Source of the DNA: Panulirus ornatus
Lineage: Eukaryota; Arthropoda; Malacostraca; Decapoda; Palinuridae
Reading direction: 5' to 3'
Assembly (NCBI RefSeq): GCF_036320965.1
Contig: NC_092235.1
Coordinates: 4,919,342 to 4,983,341 of the forward strand
Length of the DNA stretch: 64,000 nucleotides
Part shown: in pieces, positions 36,562 to 48,711 of the stretch
Layout: every line of letters begins with the position of its first letter
How positions within the stretch are numbered: position 1 is the stretch's first letter
Position numbers and translations under genes: made by a program
The notes under the pieces: model-generated
Database searches by the model: none
What the model was told of the DNA's origin: nothing
Seen by the model: only the letters and a program-made list of their open reading frames with translations

Positions 36562-37740
36562 TCACCTCTGAAACTTTCCTGTAGGATCTTGTCTTTGAAA
36601 AATACCTAACAGTCTTCTGTGATCTGTATACACTGGGGTAGGGTAACCATATATGTATTCCATAAAATGTTTGAGTGCCCAAACAACTGCAAGGCCTTCT
36701 AACTCAGTTTTTTGAGTATTTCGATTCCGTCTTTGAACATGAACGGCTCGCATAGGCTATGGGAAAAAGTCTACCCTTATATGACTCCTGCATAAGTACA
36801 GCTCCAAGACCCTGTTTAAAAGCATGTGTGCAAAATGAAGGGTTTCTCAAAGTTGGGAAATCGAAGGATGGGCGCCTCGATCAAGTATTGTTTGAATAAG
36901 TTAAATGCACTGTAGATCACTGGAATGTAACTTCCTGTTTCAGAAATGAAGTGAGGGGGTTTGTGATCTTCGCGAAAATAGCGATAAATCTTCGATAATA
37001 TCTTGCTGAAGTAAGGAAGGATTTGACCTTTGTTGTGGAAGGGACTGGCCATTCTACAATCGTTTTGACTTTATGTGCATTAGGTTGAATACCGTTTTCA
37101 TCAACGGTGTGACCTAAGTAATTAATTCTTGTTTGTAGAAAGGAACGTTTGGATAACTTGACTTTTAGGTTCGCATCCTTAAATCGTAGAAATACTCTCT
37201 CAAGACTTTTGAAATGAGAAGCAATATCTGGAGACATGACAATTATATCATCAAGATAAACCAATACATCTTGGCCCAACATGTGACGACAAATGTTAGT
37301 CATTAACCTTGAGAAGGTGATCACCGGTGAGGAATGAAGACCGAAGGCCATGATGCATATGAACTGCCAATGACCATCTGGAGTACTGAACACAGTCAGG
37401 GGGCGGCTTTCCTCTGACAAGGGAATCTGCCAAAATCCGCTCAATAAATCCAAAGTTGAAAATACCTTATTGTTACCGAGGCTATGAAGAAGCTCTGATA
37501 CCACTGGTAAAGGAAACGATCTTTCAAAGTGACCTTGGTGTTGAGTTTTCTAAACTCTATGACTGGTCTAAAAGTTCCGTCCTTTTTCGGAATGATCAGA
37601 TGTGGTGAATTCCATGGTGATCGTGATTCCTCTATAACCTTATCTTTCAACACGTCCTGAACAAGTTTGTTTGCTATGTCTCTGTGCGCGTGTGGCAATC
37701 GGTAGGCTGGGACGTCAATGGGACTTGTGTGTTTTTCTGT
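36562..37740 (-). pseudogene. Gypsy reverse transcriptase and RNase H
   Basis: RT: KVIEESRSPWNSPHLIIPKK, STLDLLSGFWQIPL (motif A Asp), MAFGLHSSPVITFSRLM and VLVYLDDIIVMS (YLDD), then RINYLGHTVDENGIQPNAHK and the thumb region. RNase H: TELEGLAVVWALKHFMEYIY and VYTDHRRLL. Frameshifts near 37,500, 36,920-37,050 and 36,760 break the chain. Confidence 0.85.
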
Positions 37741-38454
37741 AAGTTAATAATGTGAACATCCAAATGAGTTCTACCGAGTGGTTCTCCTGATAAGGCAATA
37801 GTAGACCTATACTGGTTAAGTAAGTCTGTTAACTGGTCAACATGTTTGGTTAATCCTACCTTGGATATCATGTCAGGGGTGATGGTGGGGAGCTGACTCA
37901 AGCCGTGCACTGCTGAGTCAGGTGTAGGAGGAGTAGGTGGTGGTGGGTTAATGGAATGTGAGACTAGACGGATGGTAAACTCATGCAACTCCTCGTCTTG
38001 AATTCCGGACTTCAAAACGGAGAATTCCACAAGCTTGGTCCCTCTACGGAGACGGACAGGAGTGGGTCCCGTATTGGCAATGTATATGGTGACCTCTCCA
38101 TCTGCGGTCTCATGAATAGAGGCATCCATCGATAGTCCTTTGACAGTTAGTGATGAAGGATCAGCAACTACTCTTAGTGCGAGATCACCCTGACTATGTC
38201 TAAGTCCATGATCATTCATCCATGTTCGAGAAAGTGAGAGAGGAACCTTCGTTAATGTGTCACTATGCAGAGTCATGTTTGTTTTCAGTTTACCAGGACA
38301 ATGATGAGTAGAAAAGTAAAAAGGATGCTTATTGTCTACCTTGAAGCAGGACGTGGGAGCAGATGTATTAATGACGCTGACTGAGTGAGAACTCTTCTCT
38401 GACAATGGCAGGAACGTATTATCAACACAAACCACATGATGAATAGGACAGATC

Positions 38455-38751
38455 TTATGTTGTGCCACACATAGAGTGGCGTCCTAGTAACAAGTTAGCA
38501 GGAAAAGTTACACCACGAACAATGTAAGGGGTTACGGTAATGACCGGGTCGCCTATGCGAATGTTCATTTTAATAGTGCCCCTTACGTCGAGATTTTCAT
38601 TTGAGATACTTTGAAGGGATGGGTAAAAGTCCGAGCATTGAACAAGTTGAGTGCGCCCCATTAATGGCTGAACTAAAACACAATGAATGACATCTGCTTC
38701 CGCGCTGCTGTCTAGAAAGATTGTGATTGTCTTATCCTGGAAAGAACCCAC
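38455..38751 (-). pseudogene. Gypsy retropepsin-like protease
   Basis: An aspartic protease fold with ITIFLDSSAEADVIHC at the active site and the C-terminal LLLGRHSM. The family signature is D-S/T-G-A; here Ser stands in place of Gly, which would be damaging. The segment 38,468-37,674 (SVINTSAPTSCFKV...RRGTKLVEFSVL) joins protease to RT. Confidence 0.7.
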
Positions 38752-38844
38752 TAAATCGAAACTTGTAATGTGAGAAAACGGCGAAGAACGAAAATGTCTT
38801 AAGAGTTCCTCATGTGATGGAGTCTTGTCATGAGCGAGAGATTG

Positions 38845-40016
38845 TCATTGTTGATAATGACATGATGAACCTGTGTTAGGTGACGTCTGTCTAGCTAATG
38901 CTCGACATTCCGCTGAAGTGTGTCTAGCGTTGCTATGATATGAACACCTGCTTGGTGGTGTTGGGCGCGAGCGGATGAAGGTCAGCCTGATGTCTGACTG
39001 GAGGAAATCATGACTAGGTCGGCAGAATTGTGACGACCGAGGTTGTGATGACATGGGTTGTTGACTGCGTTTGTTGTTCTGGTCGAGGCTCACGTGAGAA
39101 TGAGTCCCATGTGTAAGGACACACATTCGCTTTATGTCCTGGTTGGCCACACCGGAAGCACGTCACTTTATGTGAGTGTTTGTCATCACTGAATCGCTGT
39201 ATTTGACCATGAGAAGAATGATTGTGTTGACCACTAGAATGTTACGTCACACTTTGGGAAGCCGACACTCTCCCCAGTGTCTTGGTGTTGGAATAACCAC
39301 CTTTCTTTTGAGCGTAATTCAACACTTTTGTTACTGACCCACAATGATGGGTCGATGTTCTCATTAAGTAACCGTCGTCTTAGGTCTGGAAGTCAGGTCC
39401 TTGAGAATGAAGGTTATGTGTAATAAACGCATGAATGTTTGCACATGAGTTTCAGGATTCATCATGGCTGATATGCATGATGAGGATTCATAATCCTGCC
39501 TAACTAATCTCATTCTTCCATGTAAGGTACTCCAGTGATCAGGGACTGACGTATCATCCAAGTATGTTGTGTTAAGAGCACGTAAAAGGACGTGTAGTAA
39601 ACTATCTGAGAATGATTCCTCACAACCTAATAACAACGTTTTCAATTCCTCCCAAGATGTACAGTTTCCAATGTCATCTGAGTCATAAACAACCCTAGCG
39701 TAATTGTTAGGCTGGTTGAAATCAATGAGGTTTTTAGCAGCCGATATAAGCGCTCTGTCTCCTGAATCACCATTATGTTCAACAATGTCCTCTGCATTTC
39801 TAATCCACCGATCAGAATTTGACAGTTTACCATCAAATAACTCGTGTGGTTCCCTAGCTTGTTTTAGTGTACAGGTTTTGTGAAGGAATTCATTGTCCTG
39901 AGTTTTTGTGATGTGGCGGGGGAGGTGGGTGTGGGTGTGGTAACGTGTGAGAAGGTTTCTGTGGGTCATCTGTGTCACCAGAATCTGTCAAAACAACTTT
40001 GTGTGACGTCGCCATT
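38845..40016 (-). pseudogene. Gypsy Gag with zinc knuckles
   Basis: Starts at ATG about 40,014-40,016 (MATSHKVVLTDSGDTDDPQK). A frameshift near 39,900 leads into a capsid-like region 39,930-39,364 (ELFDGKLSNSDRWIRNAEDI, then YDSDDIGNCTSWEELKTLLL and ALNTTYLDDTSVPDHW). Near 39,121-39,165 a proper knuckle CFRCGQPGHKANVC is readable in a frame other than the longest one, and near 38,930 a CX2HX4HX4C variant (CSYHSNARHTSAEC). Frames change at least twice. Confidence 0.7.
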
Positions 40017-40119
40017 TTAGAAGGCTGGTTCCGTTTATAATAAGAGATTCTAGGTAAATTCCTAAGTACATATGAACCTTTACGATTACCGCGTGGAATT
40101 TCTTTGGAAATGTAATACA

Positions 40120-40597
40120 ATCTTACATAAAGTGTGTAAGTAATAACCCCCTAAAAATATTTAAGATATAATTAACAATATTGACCTAATACAAAATACA
40201 TAACATGAATATCATTTGAAAATATTGTAATGAAATAAAGGCAATAAAAGGCTGGCATAACAGTATAACATATGAATACAAGACTCTGTATATGAGAGGT
40301 GCACATAATAGTATAACATATCAGTAATGGACTCTATATATGAAAGTAATCATCACTAAAAACAATAGTACCAATGTATGAAAACATAAGAAAGAATATA
40401 TGCGAGAATAACTGAAAACTTATATTAATTTGCTAAACTACAAAGATGAATAATCATATTACCCAGAAGTATATATATGTCTATATTTATAGACTAGGAA
40501 CTTGTAACACACAAAAAGAGCATACCTCACAGAGTGAACCATTTTGACACAGTTCTTATCTGAATGGGAGATTCGCTCACGAAGACGGGTGTAGCGT
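40120..40597. other. AT-rich stretch 5' of the gypsy gag
   Basis: May hold the gypsy leader or part of its LTR, but no LTR ends or primer-binding site could be identified because no second copy is available. Confidence 0.4.
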
Positions 40598-41178
40598 AGC
40601 GAGGTGGAGGCGTGTGCAGAGTAGCGGCTCGCTGGGTGTAGCGAGGTGAAGATGTGTGCAGAGTAGCGGTTCGCTGGGTGTAGCGAGGTAAAGATGTGTG
40701 CAGAGTAGCGGCTCGCTGGGTGTAGCGAGGTGAAGATGTGTGCAGAGTAGCGACTCGCTGGGTGTAGCGAGGTGAAGACGTGTGCAGAGTAGCGGCTGGC
40801 TGGGTGTAGCGAGGTGAAGATGTGTGCAGAGTAGCGACTCGCTGGGTGTAGCGAGGTGAAGACGTGTGCAGAGTAGCGGCTGGCTGGGTGTAGCGAGGTG
40901 AAGATGTGTGCAGAGTAGCGGCTCGCTGGGTGTAGCGAGGTGAAGATGTGTGCAGAGTAGCGACTCGTTGGGTGTAGCGAGGTGAAGATGTGTGCAGAGT
41001 AGCGACTTGCTGGGTGTAGCGAGGTGGAGATGTGTGCAGAGTAGCGGCTCGCTGGGTGTAGCGAGGTGAAGATGTGGGCAGAGTAGCGACTCGCTGGGTG
41101 TAGCGAGGTGAAGATGTGTGCAGAGTAGCGACTCGCTGGGTGTAGCGAGGTGAAGACGTGTGCAGAGTAGCGACTCGC
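40598..41178. repeat. 42-bp minisatellite, about 13-14 units
   Basis: Unit GCTGGGTGTAGCGAGGTGAA followed by GATGTGTGCAGAGTAGCGAC and two more bases. 42 is a multiple of three, so both long minus-strand frames repeat with a 14-residue period (for example HPASRYSAHIFTSL). I do not call these as proteins: several frames are equally open and no start context or domain is present. Confidence 0.95.
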
Positions 41179-41760
41179 TAGCAGGAAAGTTGAGTGAGCG
41201 ACAAGGGCTGGACCACGCGATGCTGACGTCTGGGATGTCGCCACGGCTGATGATGACGCGTCTCTGGAGCGGTTGAAAAGATGACCTCCACGTTGGTGTT
41301 GGCAGGATGGCTGACCTTGCTTGACACGTCTGGATGTGATGACAACACTGCACGGCGGTGGCGCTGTCTTGATGCCCTTGCAAGCGACACAGTGTCAGCA
41401 ATGCAATAAAGACGTATCTTCGCTGCATTGAGGTGTTCAAACATCCTGATTAACAGTAGCCCGTGGGAACAGTGAGCCCGTGGCAACATGCATCTAACTC
41501 TATGTAACTCACAGTAAAATGATAATGACAAATACCTAATGAAAAATTAATGGTAGTGTGCGTGAGTCTTACAATGATAAGACATCCATACACTTGCACT
41601 CACATTACCAAATAAGCCGCGATGATAATATTATTATTATGATCCGACGATTAAAACAAAATTGTAGTCAATGACATAATATATTCCCAACGACTAAATC
41701 AACCATAGCAATATAGCCAGCAAGTAAATATAGCGAACAAGATAATGTAGTTAGGATGGC
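41179..41760. other. Stretch without recognised gene
   Basis: The minus-strand frames that enter from the minisatellite have no known domain. Confidence 0.5.
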
Positions 41761-44600
41761 ATTATATTGAAAATAACAATACAGCCACCATGCCAATATT
41801 GTCACCATGACAATGTAGCTGTATTTTCAATGTTACTCTTATGTGAATATGGCTTTATTGTCAGTGTAGCTATAGTGTCATGTGGAACATATTTTCATAG
41901 TGGCAGTTGGGGAACATATTTTCATAGTGGCAGTTGGGGAACATATTTTCATAGTGGCAGTTGGGGAACATATTTTCATAGTGGCAGTATTGTCATTATG
42001 AACAAACCGTCATTTTGGCTATCTTTTCATTTTAGTTACATTGCTATGATGTATATATCGTCACTTTAGCTATATTGGCAAGGTGATCTTTATCTATAGG
42101 TGATATATTGTCATTATTTAACTCATGCATAATTTGTTATAAGCAATATATTATCATGATAATTATATTATCATGGTGACAATATTGTCACAGCGACTAT
42201 ATTGTCATTATGACTATAATGTCATAGTGGCTATATTGCCATGATAACTATATTGTCATGGTGATTTTCTATCATGATATCTATAATGTCATAGTGACTG
42301 TATTTTCATAGAAGCTTTTTTAATGGTGTTGATATTACCCTTGAGGATATGCCATTATAGAAGAGAAATTGTCATTTTGATTAAATTATCAGTTGACTAC
42401 ATTGCCATGATATGCTATATTGTTATGGTTTCAGTACTGTCTTGGTAAATCTTTTATTACTGTGGCTACATTGTAATGGAAACCAAAATGGTAAGGTGGC
42501 TATATTTTCATGAGAGGATGATTTCATTATGGCGATTATATTGCATTTCTGAGTATATTGTCATGGTGACTGTGTTGCCATAATATCTATATTGTCATTT
42601 AATTTGTTGAATTGATGGCAATATTGTCTTAGAGACGGTACTGTCATGTTATCTGTATTGTCACGATGGTTGTATTGTCATTGTGACTATATAGTCATGT
42701 TGGCTATATTGTCATTAAGATCACATTGTTATGGTAACTATATTGCCATGATGGCTGTATTGTTAGGTCACTATATTGCCATGATGGCTGTATTGTTAGG
42801 TCACTATATTGCCATGGTGGCTGTATTGTTAGGTCACTATATTGCCATGGTGGCTGTATTGTTAGGTCACTATATTGCCATGATGGCTGTATTGTTAGGT
42901 CACTATATTGCCATGATGGCTGTATTGTTAGGTCACTATATTGCCATGGTGGCTGTATTGTTAGGTCACTATATTGCCATGATGGCTGTATTGTTAGGTC
43001 ACTATATTGCCATGATGGCTGTATTGTTAGGTCACTATATTGCCATGATGGCTGTATTGTTAGGTCACTATACTGCCATGATGCCTGTATTGTTAGGTCA
43101 CTATATTGTCATGATGGCTGTATTGTTAGGTCACTATATTGCCATGATGGCTATTTGTCATTTTTGTTATATAACAAGGAGGTGACTGTCTTTTCATGTT
43201 GGCAATATTGTCAGAATAGCTATATTGTCAAGTAGTGGGTATATATATTTCTTTTCTGGCGGTATATTGTCATGATGGTAATAATAACATTTTGGCGATA
43301 TTGGAAATGTGACATCGTGTTTTAGCAGCTAAACTCTTGTTGTGGATATTTTTCAATTCAAATATTTTATCATGGTAGGTATATAGTCAAAGTTACTATA
43401 TTTTCATGGTAGCTACATTGTCATGGTGAAGACATTGGCATGGTGGCTGTATCGTTATTTTCAATATAATGCCGTCCTGGCTACATTATCTTGGTCGCTA
43501 TATCAACTTGATGGCTATATTGCTATGGTTAATTTTGTCGTTCGGGATATATTTTGCTGTTAGCTACAATATTGTTGTCATTATATGATCATGATAATAA
43601 TATTTTCATGGCGGCATGTTTGGTATTGTAAGTGTAACTGAACAGATATCATATCATCACATCCTTATATTGTCATGGTTTTTACACTGTGATATTGTTT
43701 ATGTCAACCTGCTGATTATATAATCATGATTGGTGTATGATTATGGTAACTATATTGTAATGTCGTTTTATTTCATTGTGATAATTTTGTCATGGTGACT
43801 ACAATTACATGACAGCTATAAAGTTATGACTATATTATAATGATAAATCCTGTCTGAGTCACTGTTTTTTCACAGAGATTATATTGTCCTGGAGTCTATA
43901 TGTTTCCTATGATCCGAAAACGACTATTTATTTACACTATCTATATTGTCAGGTGGTTATATTGCCTTTGTGAATATAAGTTGAATGTTTCTATATTTTT
44001 CCTTTGACTATATTGTCATATCAGTTATATGATCATGGTAGTTTTATTGTCATAGTGAATACATTGTCGTCGTGACTGTATTATCATAATGGCTAAATTG
44101 TCATAGCAAATATATTGACATGGGGGCAATATTTTCATGATATCTATAAAGTCTGTAAATTACTCTCAACGCGTTTCTAATGTCCTGGCGATTGATTTAT
44201 ATCATGACTTTATTGTCAAGATGGCTGTATTGTCATGGTGGCTATATTGTCGTTTGCTGTATTTTCAATTTTACGCTTTTGTGAAGATAGCTTTACTGTC
44301 ATTGTAGCTATAGTGTCATGGAGAATATATATACATAGTGGCAGTATTGTTATTATGAACATATTGTGTTTTTGGCTATCTTCTTATTTTGGTTACATTA
44401 CTATCGTGTATATATCGTCACCTTGGCTATGTGATATTTTTTGTAGGTGCTATATTGTCATTTTTTAATCATGCATATTTTGTCATAAGTGATACATTAT
44501 CATGATAAATATAATATTCCGGTGACTATATATTGGCCTTGTGACTATATTGTTATTATGACTATAATCTCACGTTGGATATCTTGCCAAGGTAACTACA
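41761..44600. repeat. Degenerate ATTGTCATGGTG-type satellite
   Basis: Nearly 3 kb of imperfect 15-18 bp units of the form TATATTGTCATGGTGACT. Two higher-order expansions are embedded: four copies of a 27-bp unit (AACATATTTTCATAGTGGCA plus GTTGGGG) at 41,885-41,990, and about 12 copies of a 33-bp unit at 42,760-43,155. Confidence 0.9.
42760..43155. repeat. 33-bp tandem repeat, about 12 units
   Basis: Unit GGTCACTATATTGCCATGAT followed by GGCTGTATTGTTA. Frame-preserving, so an 11-residue repeat (MAVLLGHYIAM) appears in the plus frame 42,646-43,185, but this is most simply a satellite translation. Confidence 0.95.
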
Positions 44601-44870
44601 TTGTATTATCTACTCATAAATCTCTAAGTTCTGATAACCCAAAATCTTAAGAGTAGATAGGGTAGAAACTGATGGAAGCCATTTCTAACATTCTTGCATG
44701 ACCTGACTTCTCGCCGTCCCAAAACATAGCCATCCCAGCTTGGATATTGTACTGCTGTGATCGTCAACTAATTTGAAAAGGAAGACATTGAATGGAGAAA
44801 TTACTGAGGTAATCTCCAAAGATGATTACTGGTCTGAGAAACAAATTCAGAAAGCAGATTAAACGACTTA

Positions 44871-46500
44871 AATCCATTCAGCTTTACGGAAAAGAAGTTT
44901 AAGAGATCCTATACAGGTATATGAAGGTATTGTAATGGCATCCCTTTAAGCTTGATATTTTTACTTCCTGTAACTAGTTCCAACAATTAAAACAATATTC
45001 AGCATTGTGATTTAAGTGACTGAATTTAGGATGCATTTGGATCTGTCAAAAATTGTATCTAGCAAATACTTCAACTTTCAACTGACCCATTCTATCTTTT
45101 TTATTAATTTCATCTCAGTTTTATCACCTTTTTTTACTGTTTAGTATCAACAGTAGCCCGTCTACGTAGTTGGGGCTCTGAAGCAAAGGAAACTTTTTCT
45201 AGCCTAGGTTAGGTTAGCATCTAAACCAAACCTAAATCACCTTATCTTAGACATATGTTCAGACAGTACCTTCTGAAAATATTTCTTAAGGTAAGGTCGT
45301 GGGGGTTAGTTTAGGTGCTAACTAAAACTTGGCTAGAAAAAGTTTGCTTTAAAGCCACAACTACTTGAAAGGCCTACTTTAAGTGGTGATATTAGAATTC
45401 ATTTGCTCCAGTGTTCTCCTCTGTCCGTCTGTTTTATGTCCATCTAAAGATTCATACGTTCAATTTTTGATGTAGATTGATTTCCTATCTTAGTTTCGTC
45501 TACGGAATTCTACTTCTTCAGTTCAGCATACCATTGTGGTAATGAAGGGAAAGTCACCACATTCATAAGCCGAGTGCACGTAGCTTATCCCACCTCGTTA
45601 GAGAGAAAACTTACCTGTATTTGAATTAATGAACGGGCAAAGAGAAGACAAAATTCTAATACACATTTATTATACAACTATATAATTTATATCATATACA
45701 TTATCACATTTCCTGCACTTTCCATCACAAATTTGCTGAGGTCATAGCCTTGAAGTTACCATTACCTTACAACCTTAAGGATGGTGGTCTACAACACCTC
45801 TAGATTGATGGAGAAAACGAAAAGTTTCGTTTTACTATTAAGACCACAGAAATGCGGTAATTCCACTTCACTACCACTAACTACTAGTTATTTTACTTGT
45901 TGATTTTCACGGCTAAGATTTTCATCCTCTGAGCGAAGCCATACAATAATCGTCCTTATCTACTCTGAGCATTGGATAGCCTCCTGATGATCAAGATTGC
46001 TGTTTTGGTTGTCCGTTTCCCTTGTTACTGCTGCGCCTCACTGCACACCTTACATGAGTGCCTTCCACAGTATTAGGGACAGCTGCTGGGCCTCACTGTA
46101 GCTACTTCTGGGACGGTTGCCAATCTTCCTCGTATTCCCTCATGACCACAGCGCCAAACCGACTCCCGCCATCAGGCCGAAACGCACAAACATTTCTGAC
46201 AAAATTGAGACAACAGCTTTCGCGTCAGTTTTGACACCAAGTGAATTTATACGACAATTACGCTCAAGATGCTTGGTTTTTCGTTCATGGATTGAACAGA
46301 AGCAACCAACGATGGTTGCTACTGCCCAATCCATGAAGTCCCCCCCACCACGGAAAGGTAACCAAGCTTCGGGGGGGATGGGTGTTTACCCTGACGCCAA
46401 CGGAGAAACTCAATACAATATTTTTATTATAACTTTCCTTAATCTTGAAAAATGAATCAATGAGAGGGATGAATAGCCCCAGTCATATGAAGATTGGCTA
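44871..46500 (+). repeat. 1.6-kb dispersed repeat, copy A
   Basis: Closely similar to 52,443-54,215 (same orientation) and 60,826-62,352 (opposite orientation). Internal features: an imperfect hairpin with arms at about 45,190-45,252 and 45,285-45,350 (AACTTTTTCTAGCCTAGGTT against its inverse), and a 112-codon frame (46,117-46,455) kept open in copies A and B. Confidence 0.85.
46117..46455 (+). other. Conserved open frame of doubtful coding status (copy A)
   Basis: 112 codons (MPIFLVFPHDHSAKPTPAIR...), open also in copy B at 53,820-54,158, but split in copy C, where a two-base deletion (GACGCGAGTTTG for GACGCGAAAGCGTTTG-like text) changes the frame. No known domain. The complementary strand also has a 64-codon frame. 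Conservation here is fully explained by recent duplication of the DNA. Confidence 0.3.
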
Positions 46501-46893
46501 ACCGAGTCCTTGCGCAAAGTGATTTCTTTGAGGGTTGCTTTATGGAAGGCACGGTAGCGTCGGAAGAGTTTCATTTTTTCTTTGAAGACGAAGGAAATTA
46601 TCCCCGTGAATTTATGTATTTTTTTTTTTTTTGGGGGGGGGGGCGGGATAATGTTCCCATATTTTTTCTTTCTTTGTTTTTCAACGTCCCTACGTAGATA
46701 TTATGTGTCATCCACTACTGGGAGAAAGCCAGACTTCCGCCAGATTAACGTAATCCTTGGCGGGGCGAAACTAAAGTTGTCTTAGTGTTGGTTCCTTAGT
46801 GATAACCCAAACACAAACACAAACACACCTCCAGTGTCCACTCTAGGGCCGTTTTCTCCTGCAGCACCAACAGGAAGAAAGAACTCAGGTTCC
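46501..46893. other. Spacer downstream of the RRM-like gene
   Basis: Contains a T-run plus G-run at 46,619-46,645 and no recognised gene. Confidence 0.5.
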
Positions 46894-47745
46894 TCACCAA
46901 CTGAATCTTTTGGCACGGGGAGCGTGAGTCATCTCGACACGCCTTTTAACGCCCGTACGTGGTGCGGAGTGCAGTCGGTCTGTAACGTAGGACATGTCAT
47001 GTGTTATTGTTCCCAGTCGGTCTAGAACGCTGGGCCTGACATGTGTTGGGGGACCAAGTCGGTCTTGAATGGTGGGCCTGACGTGTGTTGGGGGACCAAG
47101 TCGGTCTTGAATGGTGGACCTGACAGGTCTTGAGACCTGCCATGTCTCCCTGAAGGTGGGCCTGACAAGTGTGGTGGGCTGCATTTCCTCATGGATGGTG
47201 GGTCTGGTAGGGAGTGTGGGCTGCAGTGCCACTTGAGTGGGCGAGGTCACTTGGTCAGCATCAGTGGGACGGTGAGGTTTCACTTTTGCACAGCGACCGT
47301 TGACGGAGAGTGGTGTCACGTCGGCAAGAAGTGCCTTCTTGTAGGAGGCATAGCAGGAGTACTGGATGACGGCAATCACGCGGTGGTTCTCGTAGGTCGT
47401 GTAGGACTGCATGTCGAAGCGAACGATGTCGCCGAACTGCTTGAAGAATTCCCAGACGTTCGACCTTGAGATTTTGTATGGAACGTTGACGACCCTGATG
47501 GTATACCGCTGCAGGACGGTTTTGAGAACCCCTTGCAACTGGTCGTTGGTGGGCACGATGACATGTATGTCGTCATCATCGCAGCCCAACTCATCTATAT
47601 GTGGGAGTCGGGTCTCGTGTGGTGGACGGTCCAGCAAATCATCCTCATTGTGGAAAGGCAGGTAGGCCTGGTCAAGGAGGGCGACCCAGAGCACCTGCTG
47701 CTGCTCGACCACCTCCACAACTGAGCTTTTTGCAAAAACTCCCAT
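46894..47745 (-). CDS. RRM-like protein with C-terminal tandem repeats
   Basis: A 283-residue protein. Residues about 80-157 look like an RNA recognition motif: YTIRVVNVPY (RNP2-like, 81-90), helix SNVWEFFKQFG, and HRVIAVIQYS (RNP1-like, 121-130), then the SVNGRCAKV strand. The aromatic residues of RNP1 are replaced by Ile/Val, so RNA binding may be weak or the fold used for protein contact. The N-terminal 75 residues are acidic (GCDDDDIHV). From about 165 the tail has imperfect repeats of about 14-22 residues (VRPTIQDRLGPPTH twice) and ends in a basic KRRVEMTHAPRAKRFSW, a possible nuclear signal. ATG at 47,745 is the first in frame; stop TGA. The palindromic motif lies 38 bp upstream (47,783-47,796). 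No host orthologue recognised. Confidence 0.65.
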   Translation of the reverse strand: MGVFAKSSVVEVVEQQQVLWVALLDQAYLPFHNEDDLLDRPPHETRLPHIDELGCDDDDIHVIVPTNDQLQGVLKTVLQRYTIRVVNVPYKISRSNVWEFFKQFGDIVRFDMQSYTTYENHRVIAVIQYSCYASYKKALLADVTPLSVNGRCAKVKPHRPTDADQVTSPTQVALQPTLPTRPTIHEEMQPTTLVRPTFRETWQVSRPVRSTIQDRLGPPTHVRPTIQDRLGPPTHVRPSVLDRLGTITHDMSYVTDRLHSAPRTGVKRRVEMTHAPRAKRFSW

Positions 47746-47782
47746 GTTGAAGATACTAAGATTACGTTGTGCACTTTACGAA

Positions 47783-47796
47783 GTAACCTCGGTTAT
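47783..47796. promoter_or_regulatory. X-box-like palindrome GTAACCTCGGTTAT
   Basis: Same 13-base core as upstream of the RFX-like genes, here 38 bp ahead of the RRM-like start codon and in the same orientation relative to the gene. The surrounding sequence is otherwise not alike, so it is unlikely to be carried along by simple duplication of a long promoter. Confidence 0.55.
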
Positions 47797-47989
47797 CCTT
47801 GTACGTACAGAAATATAGTGAGTATATTGATATGGAAAAATATAGTAAGGTACCCCCATGCTCTAATATCCCACATAGAAATAAAAGCATAGTCGACTTC
47901 ATAGAAACAAAAGCATGTCGACTTCGGCGATTTTGAATGTAGAGACCATCTAAAATATTGTAGGTGGGTTAATGGTTATTACATGGTGA

Positions 47990-48625
47990 CCAGGGGTACA
48001 GGTGGATGGGACAGACTGGATATAGTGAAGATCGATAGATGGGACAGACAGGGTATAGTGAATATCCATAGATGGGCCAGACTGTGTACAGTGAAGATTG
48101 ATAGATGGGACAGACAGGGTATAGTGAATATCCATAGATGGGAGAGACAGGGTGTAGTGAAGATGCATACATGGGACTGACAGGTACAGTGAAGATTCGT
48201 AGATGGGACAGACAGGGTATAGTGAAGATCCATAGATGGGACAGACAGGGTATAGTGAAGATGTGTAGATGGGACACACATTATAATGAATTGATTGATG
48301 GGACAGACAGGGCATAGTGAAGATCGATAGACGGGACAGACAGGGTATAGAGAAGATCCATAGATGGGACAGGCTGGGTATAGTGAAGATCGATAGATAG
48401 GACAGACAAGGTATCGTGAAGATCGATAGATGGTACAGACAGGGTATAGTGAAGATCGATAGATGGTGGCAGACAGGGTATAGTGAAGATCGATAGATGG
48501 GGACAGACAGGGTATAGTGAAGATCGATAGATGGGGACAGACAGTGTATAATGAAAATAAATAGATGGGACAGATTGGTTATAGTGATCGATAGATGGGA
48601 CAGACTGGGTATATTGGCGATCGAT
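47990..48625. repeat. 33-bp minisatellite with TATAGTGAAGAT core, about 19 units
   Basis: Unit TAGATGGGACAGACAGGGTA followed by TAGTGAAGATCGA. Minus-strand translations are repeat artefacts. It starts about 200 bp upstream of the RRM-like gene's palindrome. Confidence 0.95.
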
Positions 48626-48711
48626 AGATGGAAATGTTGGCACAAACAAACAATGGCCAGGTGGTCCTGAGTAGCAGGTCTCTGTTACTTGCAGGCCAGA
48701 ACTTAATGATG

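Larger units (their letters stand above)
33274..40016 (-). mobile_element. Ty3/gypsy LTR retrotransposon (errantivirus-like), decayed
   Basis: On the minus strand, in order: gag (from about 40,016), zinc knuckles (about 39,165 and 38,930), protease (38,750), RT (37,740-36,920), RNase H (36,920-36,560), integrase (36,480-35,060) and an env-like frame (33,690-33,274). Gag and pol are split by several frameshifts. I found no LTR pair: the 3' side is lost to the Jockey insertion at about 33,250, and the 5' side runs into a 42-bp minisatellite at 40.6-41.2 kb. Confidence 0.85.

Noticed and set aside
40459..41440. Two long overlapping minus-strand frames over the 42-bp array as proteins
   Set aside because: Both exist only because the period is a multiple of three; no domain, no start context.
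46140..46455. Conserved 112- and 64-codon frames in the 1.6-kb repeat as genes
   Set aside because: Open in two copies because the DNA was recently duplicated; disrupted in the third; both strands are open.
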